Assembly: GCA_016880375.1 (NCBI GenBank)
Contig: JAEHDO010000184.1
Span: 1 to 8,190, forward strand
Source of the DNA: Betaproteobacteria bacterium
GTDB taxonomy: Bacteria > Pseudomonadota > Gammaproteobacteria > Burkholderiales > Rhodocyclaceae
Direction: 5' to 3'
DNA: 8,190 nt
The notes beneath the pieces are model-generated. The model was not told the DNA's origin. It was given only the letters and a program-made list of their open reading frames with translations, and ran no database searches. Positions 1-6,163 of the stretch are shown in pieces. The position numbers were made by a program, and so were the translations under genes. Numbering within the stretch: position 1 is the stretch's first letter; each line of letters starts with the position of its first letter.

Positions 1-395
1 CCGCCCAGGAAGAAGATGCCCACCAGCTTCGGCACCAGCTTGCGATCGATCTTGCGCCGCAGCAAGAAATAGAGGAAGGGCAGAAAGAAAACCAGACCGA
101 TGGTCCGTCCGAGCACCCGATGGAAGTACTCCCACCAGAAGATGCCCTTGAATTCATCAAGGGACATGCTGTGGTTAACCTGCTGGTATTCCGGTGTCTG
201 TTTATATTTTTCAAAGACTTCGAGCCAGTCGGCGTGGGACAGGGGCGGCAGGGTGCCGACAAGCGGCTGCCACTCGACGATGGAAAGCCCGGAATGCGTC
301 AGCCTTGTCACCCCGCCCACCACGAGGGTGGCAAAGACCATCGCGGAGCAAACAAAAAGCCAGATCGCGATCTGGCGGCGCGCAACGGGATTCAT
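1..395 (-). CDS. ctaA: Heme A synthase CtaA/Cox15, N-terminal part (cut by window edge)
   Basis: Membrane enzyme that converts heme O to heme A by oxidising the C8 methyl group, supplying heme a for terminal oxidases. Translating the minus strand from the ATG at 395-393 gives 131 residues with no stop. Visible are a first membrane helix (about residues 9-28), the family motif [18 protein letters not shown] (27-44), a periplasmic loop with [11 protein letters not shown], and the [12 protein letters not shown] block (86-97) opening the second helix, where H92 is the expected heme-ligand histidine. This pattern is characteristic of the Cox15-type proteobacterial family, so the identification is firm. 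An in-frame stop lies at 449-447 with no ATG between it and 395, which fixes the start; no clear Shine-Dalgarno is seen. About two thirds of the protein lies left of the window. It is divergent from the oxidase-type operon and shares its control region. It may serve the neighbouring heme-copper enzyme or another oxidase further left. Confidence 0.95.
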   Translation of the reverse strand, partial: MNPVARRQIAIWLFVCSAMVFATLVVGGVTRLTHSGLSIVEWQPLVGTLPPLSHADWLEVFEKYKQTPEYQQVNHSMSLDEFKGIFWWEYFHRVLGRTIGLVFFLPFLYFLLRRKIDRKLVPKLVGIFFLG

Positions 396-445
396 GTACG
401 GAATGCGGATTTTATGGAATTTTACGTCTTGAATTTCGAGCTCAA

Positions 446-451
446 ATTATA
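446..451 (-). promoter_or_regulatory. Candidate -10 box for ctaA
   Basis: Read on the minus strand this is a perfect TATAAT in an AT-rich patch, about 51 bases upstream of the ctaA ATG, which would give a 5' leader of roughly 44 bases. No convincing -35 hexamer sits 16-18 bases upstream (the sequence there is CGGCAG) and there is no TGn extension, so if it is used it probably depends on an activator. This is a motif call only. Confidence 0.4.
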
Positions 452-504
452 TGCGACAACGTGCCGCACTGCCGCATGCAAGTGATTGCGTATTTGGGCG
501 TTTC

Positions 505-518
505 TTAACCTAGATCAA
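505..518. promoter_or_regulatory. FNR/DNR-like palindromic operator candidate
   Basis: The sequence TTAAC-CTAG-ATCAA matches the CRP/FNR-family consensus TTGAT-N4-ATCAA perfectly in the right half and at three of five positions in the left half, with the correct spacing of four. Its centre is at 511.5. For a class II activator the -10 hexamer on the plus strand should begin near 541, where TAACTT (541-546, a weak match) is found; transcription would then start near 553, about 65 bases upstream of the first gene. FNR, DNR or NNR-type regulators commonly control oxygen- or NO-responsive respiratory operons, which fits the genes downstream. Whether the site is bound, and by which regulator, cannot be seen here. 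Confidence 0.45.
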
Positions 519-617
519 ACTATTCACAACGCCCGCAACGTAACTTATCGCCCGTTAAACACCCGAAGTTTGTCTTGTCGAAAACCGCGCCACCCAGGGC
601 GTCAAAAGGAGGCTTAG

Positions 618-764
618 ATGGCTGATCAAGAAGAACGCATTCCAGTAATGCAGAAGTGGCTGGACAATCCATTTTTACTGGTATTCCTAGGCGTCGCAAT
701 GCCAACAGTGCTCTACATCGTGTGGGGCGTGATGGAAATTGCCAACATCCCGGTCGCGCGCTGA
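618..764 (+). CDS. Small single-helix subunit of a heme-copper oxidase/NO reductase (subunit IIa-like)
   Basis: This encodes 48 residues beginning MADQEERIPVMQKWLDNPF, followed by one hydrophobic helix (about residues 19-42) and a short polar tail. It has a near-perfect ribosome binding site, AGGAGG at 607-612, five bases before the ATG, so the small gene is very likely real. The subunit II gene follows after 33 bases, with subunit I next. In Thermus ba3 oxidase a tiny one-helix subunit IIa (CbaD) is encoded ahead of subunits II and I in the same order, so the likely role is a structural helix packed against the catalytic subunits. The assignment rests on position, size and topology; no sequence motif proves homology. 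It is the first gene of the operon. Confidence 0.8.
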   Translation: MADQEERIPVMQKWLDNPFLLVFLGVAMPTVLYIVWGVMEIANIPVAR

Positions 765-797
765 CCTGCATCCGTTTTAATTTTCAGGGAGAAATTG

Positions 798-1337
798 ATG
801 AGTGCAATACTGCCGCCCTCGGAGCGGGTCTGGTGGAATCAACCGATCGACAAGCTCGAATTCATCTGGATCGCCATCGCGTTCATATGGTCGCTGACCA
901 TGTTCGGAATGATGATCTGGTGGCACATCTACGGCAACCAGAACCTGGCCAACGAAACCTACAAGACCACCAAGGAAATGTTCGCTGCCAAGGCCCAGGC
1001 CGTGGTAGACCAATACACGGTGCGCACCGAGACAGACAAGCAGGTTCCCGTCGTCAAGCCGCCCGCCGGCTCCGACATCTACCTGATCGGCCGCCTGTGG
1101 GACTGGTGGCCGATCTACGAGCTTGAGAAGGGCAAGACCTACAAGCTCCACCTCTCGGCGATGGACTACATGCACGGCTTCTCGCTGCAGCCGCAGAACA
1201 TCAACATCCAGGTGCATCCGAACTACGACCACGTCGTCAAGATCACGCCGACCCAGGCCGGCACCTACTCCATCGTCTGCAATGAATACTGCGGCATCGG
1301 CCATCACACGATGGTCGGGCGCGTGTACGTGAAATAA
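798..1337 (+). CDS. Heme-copper oxidase/NO reductase subunit II with CuA centre
   Basis: This 179-residue protein receives electrons from a periplasmic donor such as cytochrome c or a cupredoxin and passes them to the hemes of subunit I. It has one N-terminal membrane helix (about residues 22-45, rich in Trp and Met) followed by a periplasmic cupredoxin domain. The complete CuA ligand set is visible: a His in MDYMHGFSLQP, then CNEYCGIGHHTM near the C terminus with the exact CxExCxxxHxxM spacing. The short length and single anchor helix match ba3/family B subunit II rather than the two-helix A-type. I chose the ATG at 798 because AGGGAG (786-791) lies six bases upstream; a TTG at 795 would add only one residue. 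It sits between the small subunit and subunit I in one operon. Intact CuA argues for a one-electron soluble donor rather than quinol. Confidence 0.92.
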   Translation: MSAILPPSERVWWNQPIDKLEFIWIAIAFIWSLTMFGMMIWWHIYGNQNLANETYKTTKEMFAAKAQAVVDQYTVRTETDKQVPVVKPPAGSDIYLIGRLWDWWPIYELEKGKTYKLHLSAMDYMHGFSLQPQNINIQVHPNYDHVVKITPTQAGTYSIVCNEYCGIGHHTMVGRVYVK

Positions 1338-1349
1338 GGGGGCGTGTAA

Positions 1350-3035
1350 ATGGCTACCACATACCGCATCTGCCCGCGTTCCGGGCTGCAGTTCGACACC
1401 GCTGCCGAGAAGCTGATGCGCTTCCACGCCGTCGCCGGCGTGCTGGCGCTGCTTGTCGGCGGCATCATGGCGCTGGGCGTCATCCTGACCCGCTGGCCGG
1501 CCATCAAGCTGCTGCCGGCGGACACCTTCTACATGGTGCTCACCGCGCACGGCATCGACATGCTGATCTTCTGGATCATCTTCTTCGAGATGGCCGTGCT
1601 GATCTTCGCATCCTCGACGCTGCTGCGCTGCCGCCTGGCGATGCCGAAGCTGGCCTGGGTCGCCTCCATCCTGATGGTCATCGGCGCAATCATGACCAAC
1701 GTCGCCATCTTCCAGGGCGAATCGAGCGTGATGTTCACCTCCTACGTGCCGATGCAGGCCAAGCCGCACTTCTACCTCGGCCTGATCCTGTTCGCCGTGG
1801 GCGCGCTCCTCATCTGCTTCATCTTCCTCGGCACCCTGGTGGTGGCCAAGGCGGAGAAGACCTACGAGGGCTCGATCCCGCTGGTGACCTTCGGCGCGCT
1901 GACCGCCTGCATCATTGCCATCTTCACCATCGCCTCTGGCGCCATCATCCTGATCCCGACCTTCCTCTGGTCGCTCGGCTACATCCGCGAGATCGACTCG
2001 CTGATGTATCGCGTCGTGTGGTGGGGCCTCGGCCACAGCTCGCAGCAGATCAACGTCTCCGCGCACGTGGCGATCTGGTACGCCATCGCCGCCATCGTCT
2101 TCGGGGCAAAGCCGATGTCAGAGAAGGTCAGCCGCACGGCCTTCTTCCTCTACATCCTGTTCCTGCAGCTCGCTTCCGCCCACCACCTGCTGTCCGACCC
2201 TGGCTTGAGCTCGGAGTGGAAGATCGTCAACACCTCGTACTTCATGTACTTCGCGGTGCTGGCCTCCATGATCCACGGCATGACGGTGCCGGGCGCCATC
2301 GAGCAGGCGCAGCGCCTGAAGGGCTACAACAAGGGCCTCTTCGAGTGGCTGCGCAAGGCGCCGTGGGGCAACCCGGCCTTCTCGTCGATGTTCCTTTCGC
2401 TGATCGGTTTCGGCTTCCTCGGCGGCATCTCCGGCGTCATGATGGGCGCGGAACAGCTCAACATGCTGATCCACAACACCATCTACGTGCCGGGCCACTT
2501 CCACGCAACGGTCGTCATCGGCACCACGCTGGCGTTCATGGGCCTCACCTACTTCCTGGTCCCCGTGCTGTTCAAGCGAGAGGTACTGTTCCCGGGCTTT
2601 GCCAAGATCCAGCCCTACCTCTTCGGCCTTGCCATGTATGTGGTGGCGCTGGTGATGATGGGCGCGGGCACCCTGGGCGTTTCCCGCCGTCACTGGGACA
2701 TGGCCTTCGCCGGTGCGCCGATGGCCTACGAATGGCCGGGTGCCGCCTACCTGATGATGGGCCTGACCGGAATCTTCAGCTGCATCGCCATCGTCGGCGG
2801 CGCCGGCTGGATCCTGCAGATCGTCTTGTCCATCCTCTTCGGCAAGAAGCTCGAGGAAGGCGAAATCCGCAGCACGCCGATCCCGCTGACCCTGCCCGCG
2901 CCGACCACGGGCAGCACGGTGCATCCGCCTGCCACCCCGGGCACCATGGTGCTGGCCCTGATCTTCCTCACGGCCTTCATCCTGTACTACTTCGTGAACT
3001 GGAAGTACCTGTCCTCCCTGTGGGGTCTGTCTTAA
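1350..3035 (+). CDS. Heme-copper subunit I, family-B-like, with Gln replacing the active-site Tyr (candidate alternative NO reductase)
   Basis: Catalytic membrane subunit of 561 residues, almost the length of Thermus ba3 subunit I (562). Visible ligands are H67 in helix II (TAHGID) and H385 in helix X for the low-spin heme, H383 in GHFHA for the high-spin heme, and H229 (helix VI) plus H278/H279 (helix VII, SAHHLLSDPG) for CuB. Helix VI reads GLGHSSQQINV: position i+4 from H229, the cross-linked Tyr in A- and B-family O2 reductases and the metal-binding Glu in NorB, is Q233. No Tyr lies six or seven residues before H278/H279 either, where family C has its alternative Tyr. Sequence and organisation show a heme-copper enzyme; the loss of Tyr, the CuA partner and the nearby SenC gene lead me to infer NO reduction (sNOR/eNOR-like) rather than O2 reduction. 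An unusual O2 reductase is not excluded. A purine-rich AAGGGGG (about 1336-1341) precedes the ATG. An intrinsic terminator follows. Confidence 0.9.
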   Translation: MATTYRICPRSGLQFDTAAEKLMRFHAVAGVLALLVGGIMALGVILTRWPAIKLLPADTFYMVLTAHGIDMLIFWIIFFEMAVLIFASSTLLRCRLAMPKLAWVASILMVIGAIMTNVAIFQGESSVMFTSYVPMQAKPHFYLGLILFAVGALLICFIFLGTLVVAKAEKTYEGSIPLVTFGALTACIIAIFTIASGAIILIPTFLWSLGYIREIDSLMYRVVWWGLGHSSQQINVSAHVAIWYAIAAIVFGAKPMSEKVSRTAFFLYILFLQLASAHHLLSDPGLSSEWKIVNTSYFMYFAVLASMIHGMTVPGAIEQAQRLKGYNKGLFEWLRKAPWGNPAFSSMFLSLIGFGFLGGISGVMMGAEQLNMLIHNTIYVPGHFHATVVIGTTLAFMGLTYFLVPVLFKREVLFPGFAKIQPYLFGLAMYVVALVMMGAGTLGVSRRHWDMAFAGAPMAYEWPGAAYLMMGLTGIFSCIAIVGGAGWILQIVLSILFGKKLEEGEIRSTPIPLTLPAPTTGSTVHPPATPGTMVLALIFLTAFILYYFVNWKYLSSLWGLS

Positions 3036-3045
3036 GACCGATTCT

Positions 3046-3063
3046 CCCGGCCGCAAGGCCGGG
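3046..3063 (+). other. GCAA-loop RNA hairpin after subunit I
   Basis: A perfect inverted repeat, CCCGGCC (3046-3052), loop GCAA, GGCCGGG (3057-3063), begins 10 bases after the subunit I stop. It lacks a T-run, so alone it is not a terminator. A GNRA tetraloop on a GC-rich stem is unusually stable and could protect the 3' end of the mRNA or assist the terminator that follows seven bases later. Confidence 0.7.
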
Positions 3064-3070
3064 CAATCCG

Positions 3071-3100
3071 AAAAAGGGCCGCGCAAGCGGCCCTTTTTTT
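3071..3100 (+). terminator. Intrinsic (rho-independent) terminator of the subunit IIa-II-I operon
   Basis: A perfect 12-bp stem pairs AAAAAGGGCCGC (3071-3082) with GCGGCCCTTTTT (3087-3098), with a GCAA tetraloop and a seven-T run (3094-3100). It lies 35 bases after the subunit I stop and 47 bases before the chosen start of the SCO gene. It should end most transcripts from the upstream operon, so the downstream genes need readthrough or their own promoter. The A-run on the 5' side also gives some activity on the opposite strand. Confidence 0.93.
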
Positions 3101-3147
3101 GACCACTGCGCTTGACGCTCGCGCAGGTGGCGGAGATCATTCCGGCA

Positions 3148-4011
3148 ATGCCACATAAACGATTCGCGCGAATGCTCTGCGCTGCCCTGCTGCTGGCCAG
3201 CGCCGCAACGCTGTTCGCCGCCCAGGACAAGGTCTCCTCCCGACCGCTCGATCCGGTTGCCGCACCCAACGTGCCGGTGCTCGACCAGGAGAAGGCGCTA
3301 AGGCTGTCCCAATCCGTCCTCAACCAGCCGGTCGGCGACTTCACGCTGCTCGACCGCAAGGGGAAGCCTGTGCAACTCGCCGACTATCGCGGCAAGCCGC
3401 TGCTTGTTAGCTTCATCTACACCGGTTGCTTCGAGGTCTGCCCGACCACCACCAGAAGCCTGCTGAAGGCCGTCACCAATACCGTGGCAGTGCTCGGTGC
3501 CGACCGCTTCAACGTCGTCAGCATCGGCTTCAACCAGCCTTTCGACTTGCCCTCGGCGATGAAGGCCTTCGCCACGCAGAACGGCATCGTATTCCCCAAC
3601 TGGGAATTCCTCAGTCCGGCGCCGGCAATCGTCGGCGATCTGACCCGGGCATTCGGCTTCAGCTATGCGCCGACTCCGGCCGGCTTCGACCATATCGTGC
3701 AGGTCACGCTGGTCGATGCCGAGGGAAAAATCTATCGCCAGATCTACGGCGAGGCACTGGACGCCGACCAGCTGGTCGAGCCGATGAAACAGCTCATCAC
3801 CGGCGCCCCGGTGGCACAGACCGGCGCCCTCGCCGACATTTTCGACCGTGTGCGCATTCTCTGCTCCGTGTATGACCCCCAGACCGGGCAATACAGAGTC
3901 AGCTATGCCTTATTTCTCGAGATCGCCGGCTTCCTCACCTTCCTCATCTACATCGGCTGGTATCTCTGGAAAGAACTGCAACTGCGCAATAAAAAGTATC
4001 CGGGCGTTTGA
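3148..4011 (+). CDS. SCO1/SenC-family copper chaperone with C-terminal membrane helix
   Basis: A thioredoxin-fold protein that delivers copper to, or reduces the cysteines of, the CuA site of subunit II in the periplasm. From the ATG at 3148 it has 287 residues. An N-terminal KRFAR-plus-hydrophobic segment (about 4-25) is a signal or anchor. The SCO core follows with FIYTGCFEVCP, giving the CxxxC copper motif (C94, C98), and the distal His ligand H182 in GFDHIVQVTLVD. Beyond the core, about residues 252-274 form a second hydrophobic helix with a basic tail (KELQLRNKK), which ordinary SCO proteins lack. Start choice is uncertain: a TTG at 3112 and an ATG at 3172 are in frame; I prefer 3148 for its full signal-like N terminus, with a distant GGCGGAG at 3129-3135. 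It follows the terminator, so expression may be separate. Pairing with a CuA-containing enzyme makes the role in CuA assembly very likely. Confidence 0.9.
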   Translation: MPHKRFARMLCAALLLASAATLFAAQDKVSSRPLDPVAAPNVPVLDQEKALRLSQSVLNQPVGDFTLLDRKGKPVQLADYRGKPLLVSFIYTGCFEVCPTTTRSLLKAVTNTVAVLGADRFNVVSIGFNQPFDLPSAMKAFATQNGIVFPNWEFLSPAPAIVGDLTRAFGFSYAPTPAGFDHIVQVTLVDAEGKIYRQIYGEALDADQLVEPMKQLITGAPVAQTGALADIFDRVRILCSVYDPQTGQYRVSYALFLEIAGFLTFLIYIGWYLWKELQLRNKKYPGV

Positions 4012-4089
4012 CGCCGGTCAATTCGCTTGTAGCCCCAGGCGCATATCATTAAACTCTAATACACCCGTTCGCGGGCTCCCCAATTGAGC

Positions 4090-5652
4090 ATGGATTCCAT
4101 CCGCCAGGGCGGCCTCGCCCTGCTGCAGCGCATCGAGAGCTTTTTCGATGCCTTCTTCGGCGCCGCCGGCAACCCGTGGCGGCATCTGGGCGCGCTCGGT
4201 TTCCATTTCCTCTGGATCGCGCTAGCCACCGGCATCTATCTTTTCATCGTCCTCGACACCGGCATCGAGGACGTCCACACCTCGATCGAGTATTACACCC
4301 ACGAGCAGTGGTGGCTCGGCGGCATCCTGCGCAGCCTGCACCGCTATTCCGCCGACGGCCTGGTGGTGGTGATGCTGTTGCACATCCTGCGGGAGTTCCT
4401 CTATGGCCGCTTCCACGGCTTCCACTGGTATTCCTGGATCACCGGCGTGCCGACGGTCTGGCTGGTCTACGCCTCCGGCATCGGCGGCTACTGGCTGGTA
4501 TGGGACCAGCTCGGCCTGTTCTCCGCCGTCGCCAGCGCCGAATGGTTCGACTGGCTGCCGATCTTCAGCACGCCGGCCACGCGCAACTTCCTGCCGGGCG
4601 TGCTCACGGACCGGTTCTTCTCGCTGCTGGTGTTCCTGCACATCGGCATCCCGCTGACCCTCATGCTTGCCCTGTGGGTGCACATCCAGCGCATTTCGCA
4701 GGCGGACGTCTTCCCCTCGCGCGCGCTGGCGCTCGGCACCTTCGTCATGCTGCTCGTCCTGGCATTCGTCAAGCCGACCGTTTCGCACGGCAAGGCCGAT
4801 CTTTCCGTGGTGCCGACGGTGCTGCACATCGACTGGCACTACCTGTTCATCCATCCGCTGATGTACCTGACCTCGCCGGCCGGGCTTTGGCTGATCGCCG
4901 GCGGCGCCACCCTGCTGCTGCTTGCCCTGCCGCTGCTGCCGCACAAGAAACAGGGGCCGATTGCCGTGGTGAATCCGCCCAACTGCAACGGCTGCCGGCG
5001 CTGCTTCGTCGATTGCCCCTACGGCGCCATCGCCATGCTGCCGCATCCGGACAAGCCCGGCCACGAACTGGCGCGCGTCCTACCCGAGCTATGCGCCTCC
5101 TGCGGCATCTGCGCCGGTGCCTGCCCCTCGTCGACACCGTTCCGCAGCGTCGAGCAGCTCGTTACCGGCATCGACATGCCGCAGCAGCCGGTCGGGGCGC
5201 TGCGCCAGGACATGGAGCGCAGGATCGCCGCCCTGAGCGGGCCGGTGAAAATCGCCGTGTTCGGCTGCGAATGCGCTGCCCGCGTGGGCGCGGTGGAAGA
5301 TCAGGGCACGGCGGTCATGAATCTCATGTGCACCGGCCTGCTCCCGCCCAGCTTCGTCGAGTACGCCCTGCGCAGCGGCGCCGACGGCGTGCTGGTTACC
5401 GGCTGCCGCGAAGGCAGCTGCGCCTACCGCTTCGGCACGCAATGGACGGAGCAGCGGCTCTCCGGAGAACGCGAGCCGCATCTGCGGCCGGGGGTGCCGG
5501 CCGAGCGGCTGCGCGTCGCCTGGGCCGACCGCCACGAAATGAGCGATCTCAAGGCGGCGCTCGATGTTTTCCGCGAAAATCTGAAAAATCTGGGCGCTGA
5601 CGAAATGCGTCTGCGCCCGTATACTCCCCGGAGGATTGCCAAACATGGTTAG
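4090..5652 (+). CDS. Fusion: di-heme cytochrome b + 2x[4Fe-4S] ferredoxin + MvhD/FlpD-like iron-sulfur domain
   Basis: This 520-residue protein has three parts. (1) Residues about 1-285: a bc1/b6f-type cytochrome b with His pairs H84/H98 and H184/H198, both 14 apart, the GYWLVWDQ block after helix C, and extra helices. Where cytochrome b has PEWY at the quinol site, this protein has IDWH (247-250). (2) Residues 299-345: two complete CxxCxxCxxxCP ferredoxin motifs (C299, C302, C305, C309; C335, C338, C341, C345). (3) Residues about 386-450: an MvhD/FrhD/FlpD-type domain with FGCEC, NLMCTG and GADGVLVTGCREGSC (C393, C395, C414, C439, C444). Standard cytochrome b topology places parts 2 and 3 in the cytoplasm. 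Such domains link to Hdr-like or ferredoxin partners in other organisms. I infer electron transfer between a cytoplasmic low-potential donor or acceptor and membrane hemes, possibly quinone; direction is unknown. ATG 4090 is preferred over TTG 4084; no clear ribosome binding site. It overlaps the next gene by eight bases. Confidence 0.9.
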   Translation: MDSIRQGGLALLQRIESFFDAFFGAAGNPWRHLGALGFHFLWIALATGIYLFIVLDTGIEDVHTSIEYYTHEQWWLGGILRSLHRYSADGLVVVMLLHILREFLYGRFHGFHWYSWITGVPTVWLVYASGIGGYWLVWDQLGLFSAVASAEWFDWLPIFSTPATRNFLPGVLTDRFFSLLVFLHIGIPLTLMLALWVHIQRISQADVFPSRALALGTFVMLLVLAFVKPTVSHGKADLSVVPTVLHIDWHYLFIHPLMYLTSPAGLWLIAGGATLLLLALPLLPHKKQGPIAVVNPPNCNGCRRCFVDCPYGAIAMLPHPDKPGHELARVLPELCASCGICAGACPSSTPFRSVEQLVTGIDMPQQPVGALRQDMERRIAALSGPVKIAVFGCECAARVGAVEDQGTAVMNLMCTGLLPPSFVEYALRSGADGVLVTGCREGSCAYRFGTQWTEQRLSGEREPHLRPGVPAERLRVAWADRHEMSDLKAALDVFRENLKNLGADEMRLRPYTPRRIAKHG

Positions 5653-6163
5653 CAAATCGCCCACCAACCCGCTGGTCATGGCCGCCCAGGCATTGTTCTA
5701 CGGCCTCTTTGCCGTGATCATCGCCATTTTTTCGACCTGGCCCGACTACGTTCACCTTGATGGAGATCGCTCGCTCATCAAGCTCTCCTTCAGCTACCAT
5801 GGCGAGCCGGTCGGCGAATGCCGCGAGCGTTCGCCGGAGGAACTCGCCAAGCTAGCGCCGAACATGCGCGTGGCGAAAGTCTGCCCGCGCGAGCGTTCGC
5901 CGATCCGCGTGAAGGTCGATCTCGACGGCCAGCCGCTGTTCGAGGGCAGCGCGCCGCCCGCCGGCCTCTCCAAGGACGGCGCCTCGACCCTCTACCGGCG
6001 CTTCGAAGTGCCCGCCGGCGAGCACCTGGTGTCGGTGAAGATGAATGACAACGCCCGCATCGCGGACTTCAACCTGGTGCGCGAGGAAAAAGTGACCCTC
6101 AAGCCGGCCCAGATCATGGTCATCGACGTGCGCAAGGACCATGGCGGCATTTTCTTTGAATGA
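5645..6163 (+). CDS. Membrane-anchored periplasmic protein of unknown function
   Basis: I do not recognise a named family. The 172-residue product has one N-terminal membrane helix (about residues 10-31, preceded by a short basic segment) and a periplasmic domain of mostly beta-type sequence. Two cysteines occur in a repeated motif, C59-RERSP and C80-PRERSP, and could form a disulfide or bind metal. A later stretch VPAGEHLVSVKMN (122-134) resembles the PEGA or Ig-like beta-hairpin style of extracytoplasmic domains. The ATG at 5645 is chosen because GGAGGA (5630-5635) sits nine bases upstream; it overlaps the cytochrome b fusion by eight bases and the next gene by four (ATGA), so it is translationally coupled to both. 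That tight context suggests an accessory or assembly subunit of the same membrane complex. FixH-like or carbohydrate-binding roles are possible, but nothing in the sequence decides. Confidence 0.85.
   Translation: MVSKSPTNPLVMAAQALFYGLFAVIIAIFSTWPDYVHLDGDRSLIKLSFSYHGEPVGECRERSPEELAKLAPNMRVAKVCPRERSPIRVKVDLDGQPLFEGSAPPAGLSKDGASTLYRRFEVPAGEHLVSVKMNDNARIADFNLVREEKVTLKPAQIMVIDVRKDHGGIFFE

Noticed and set aside
777..2066. Long minus-strand open frame (429 codons) opposite subunits II and I
   Set aside because: The product is dominated by His, Asp, Gly, Arg and Glu with no family motifs, as expected for the antisense frame of a GC-rich gene. The plus strand carries clear CuA and heme-ligand motifs.
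1350..3035. Interpretation as a conventional ba3 cytochrome c oxidase
   Set aside because: Length and histidine spacing fit, but the catalytic helix VI Tyr is Gln and no substitute Tyr is visible. Kept as an alternative rather than as the main call.
2118..3359. Minus-strand open frame spanning the end of subunit I, the terminator and the SCO start
   Set aside because: It reads straight through a strong intrinsic terminator, has antisense-type composition and shows no recognisable domain.
4027..4055. Possible sigma-70 promoter TTGTAG-N17-TAAACT before the cytochrome b fusion
   Set aside because: Only three of six and four of six matches to consensus. The spacing is right and the gap is AT-richer than its surroundings, but this is too weak to list as a feature.
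4176..5600. Plus-strand alternative frame inside the cytochrome b fusion (474 codons)
   Set aside because: Arg/Ala/Pro/His-rich frame-shifted reading of a gene whose true frame has cytochrome b and ferredoxin motifs.
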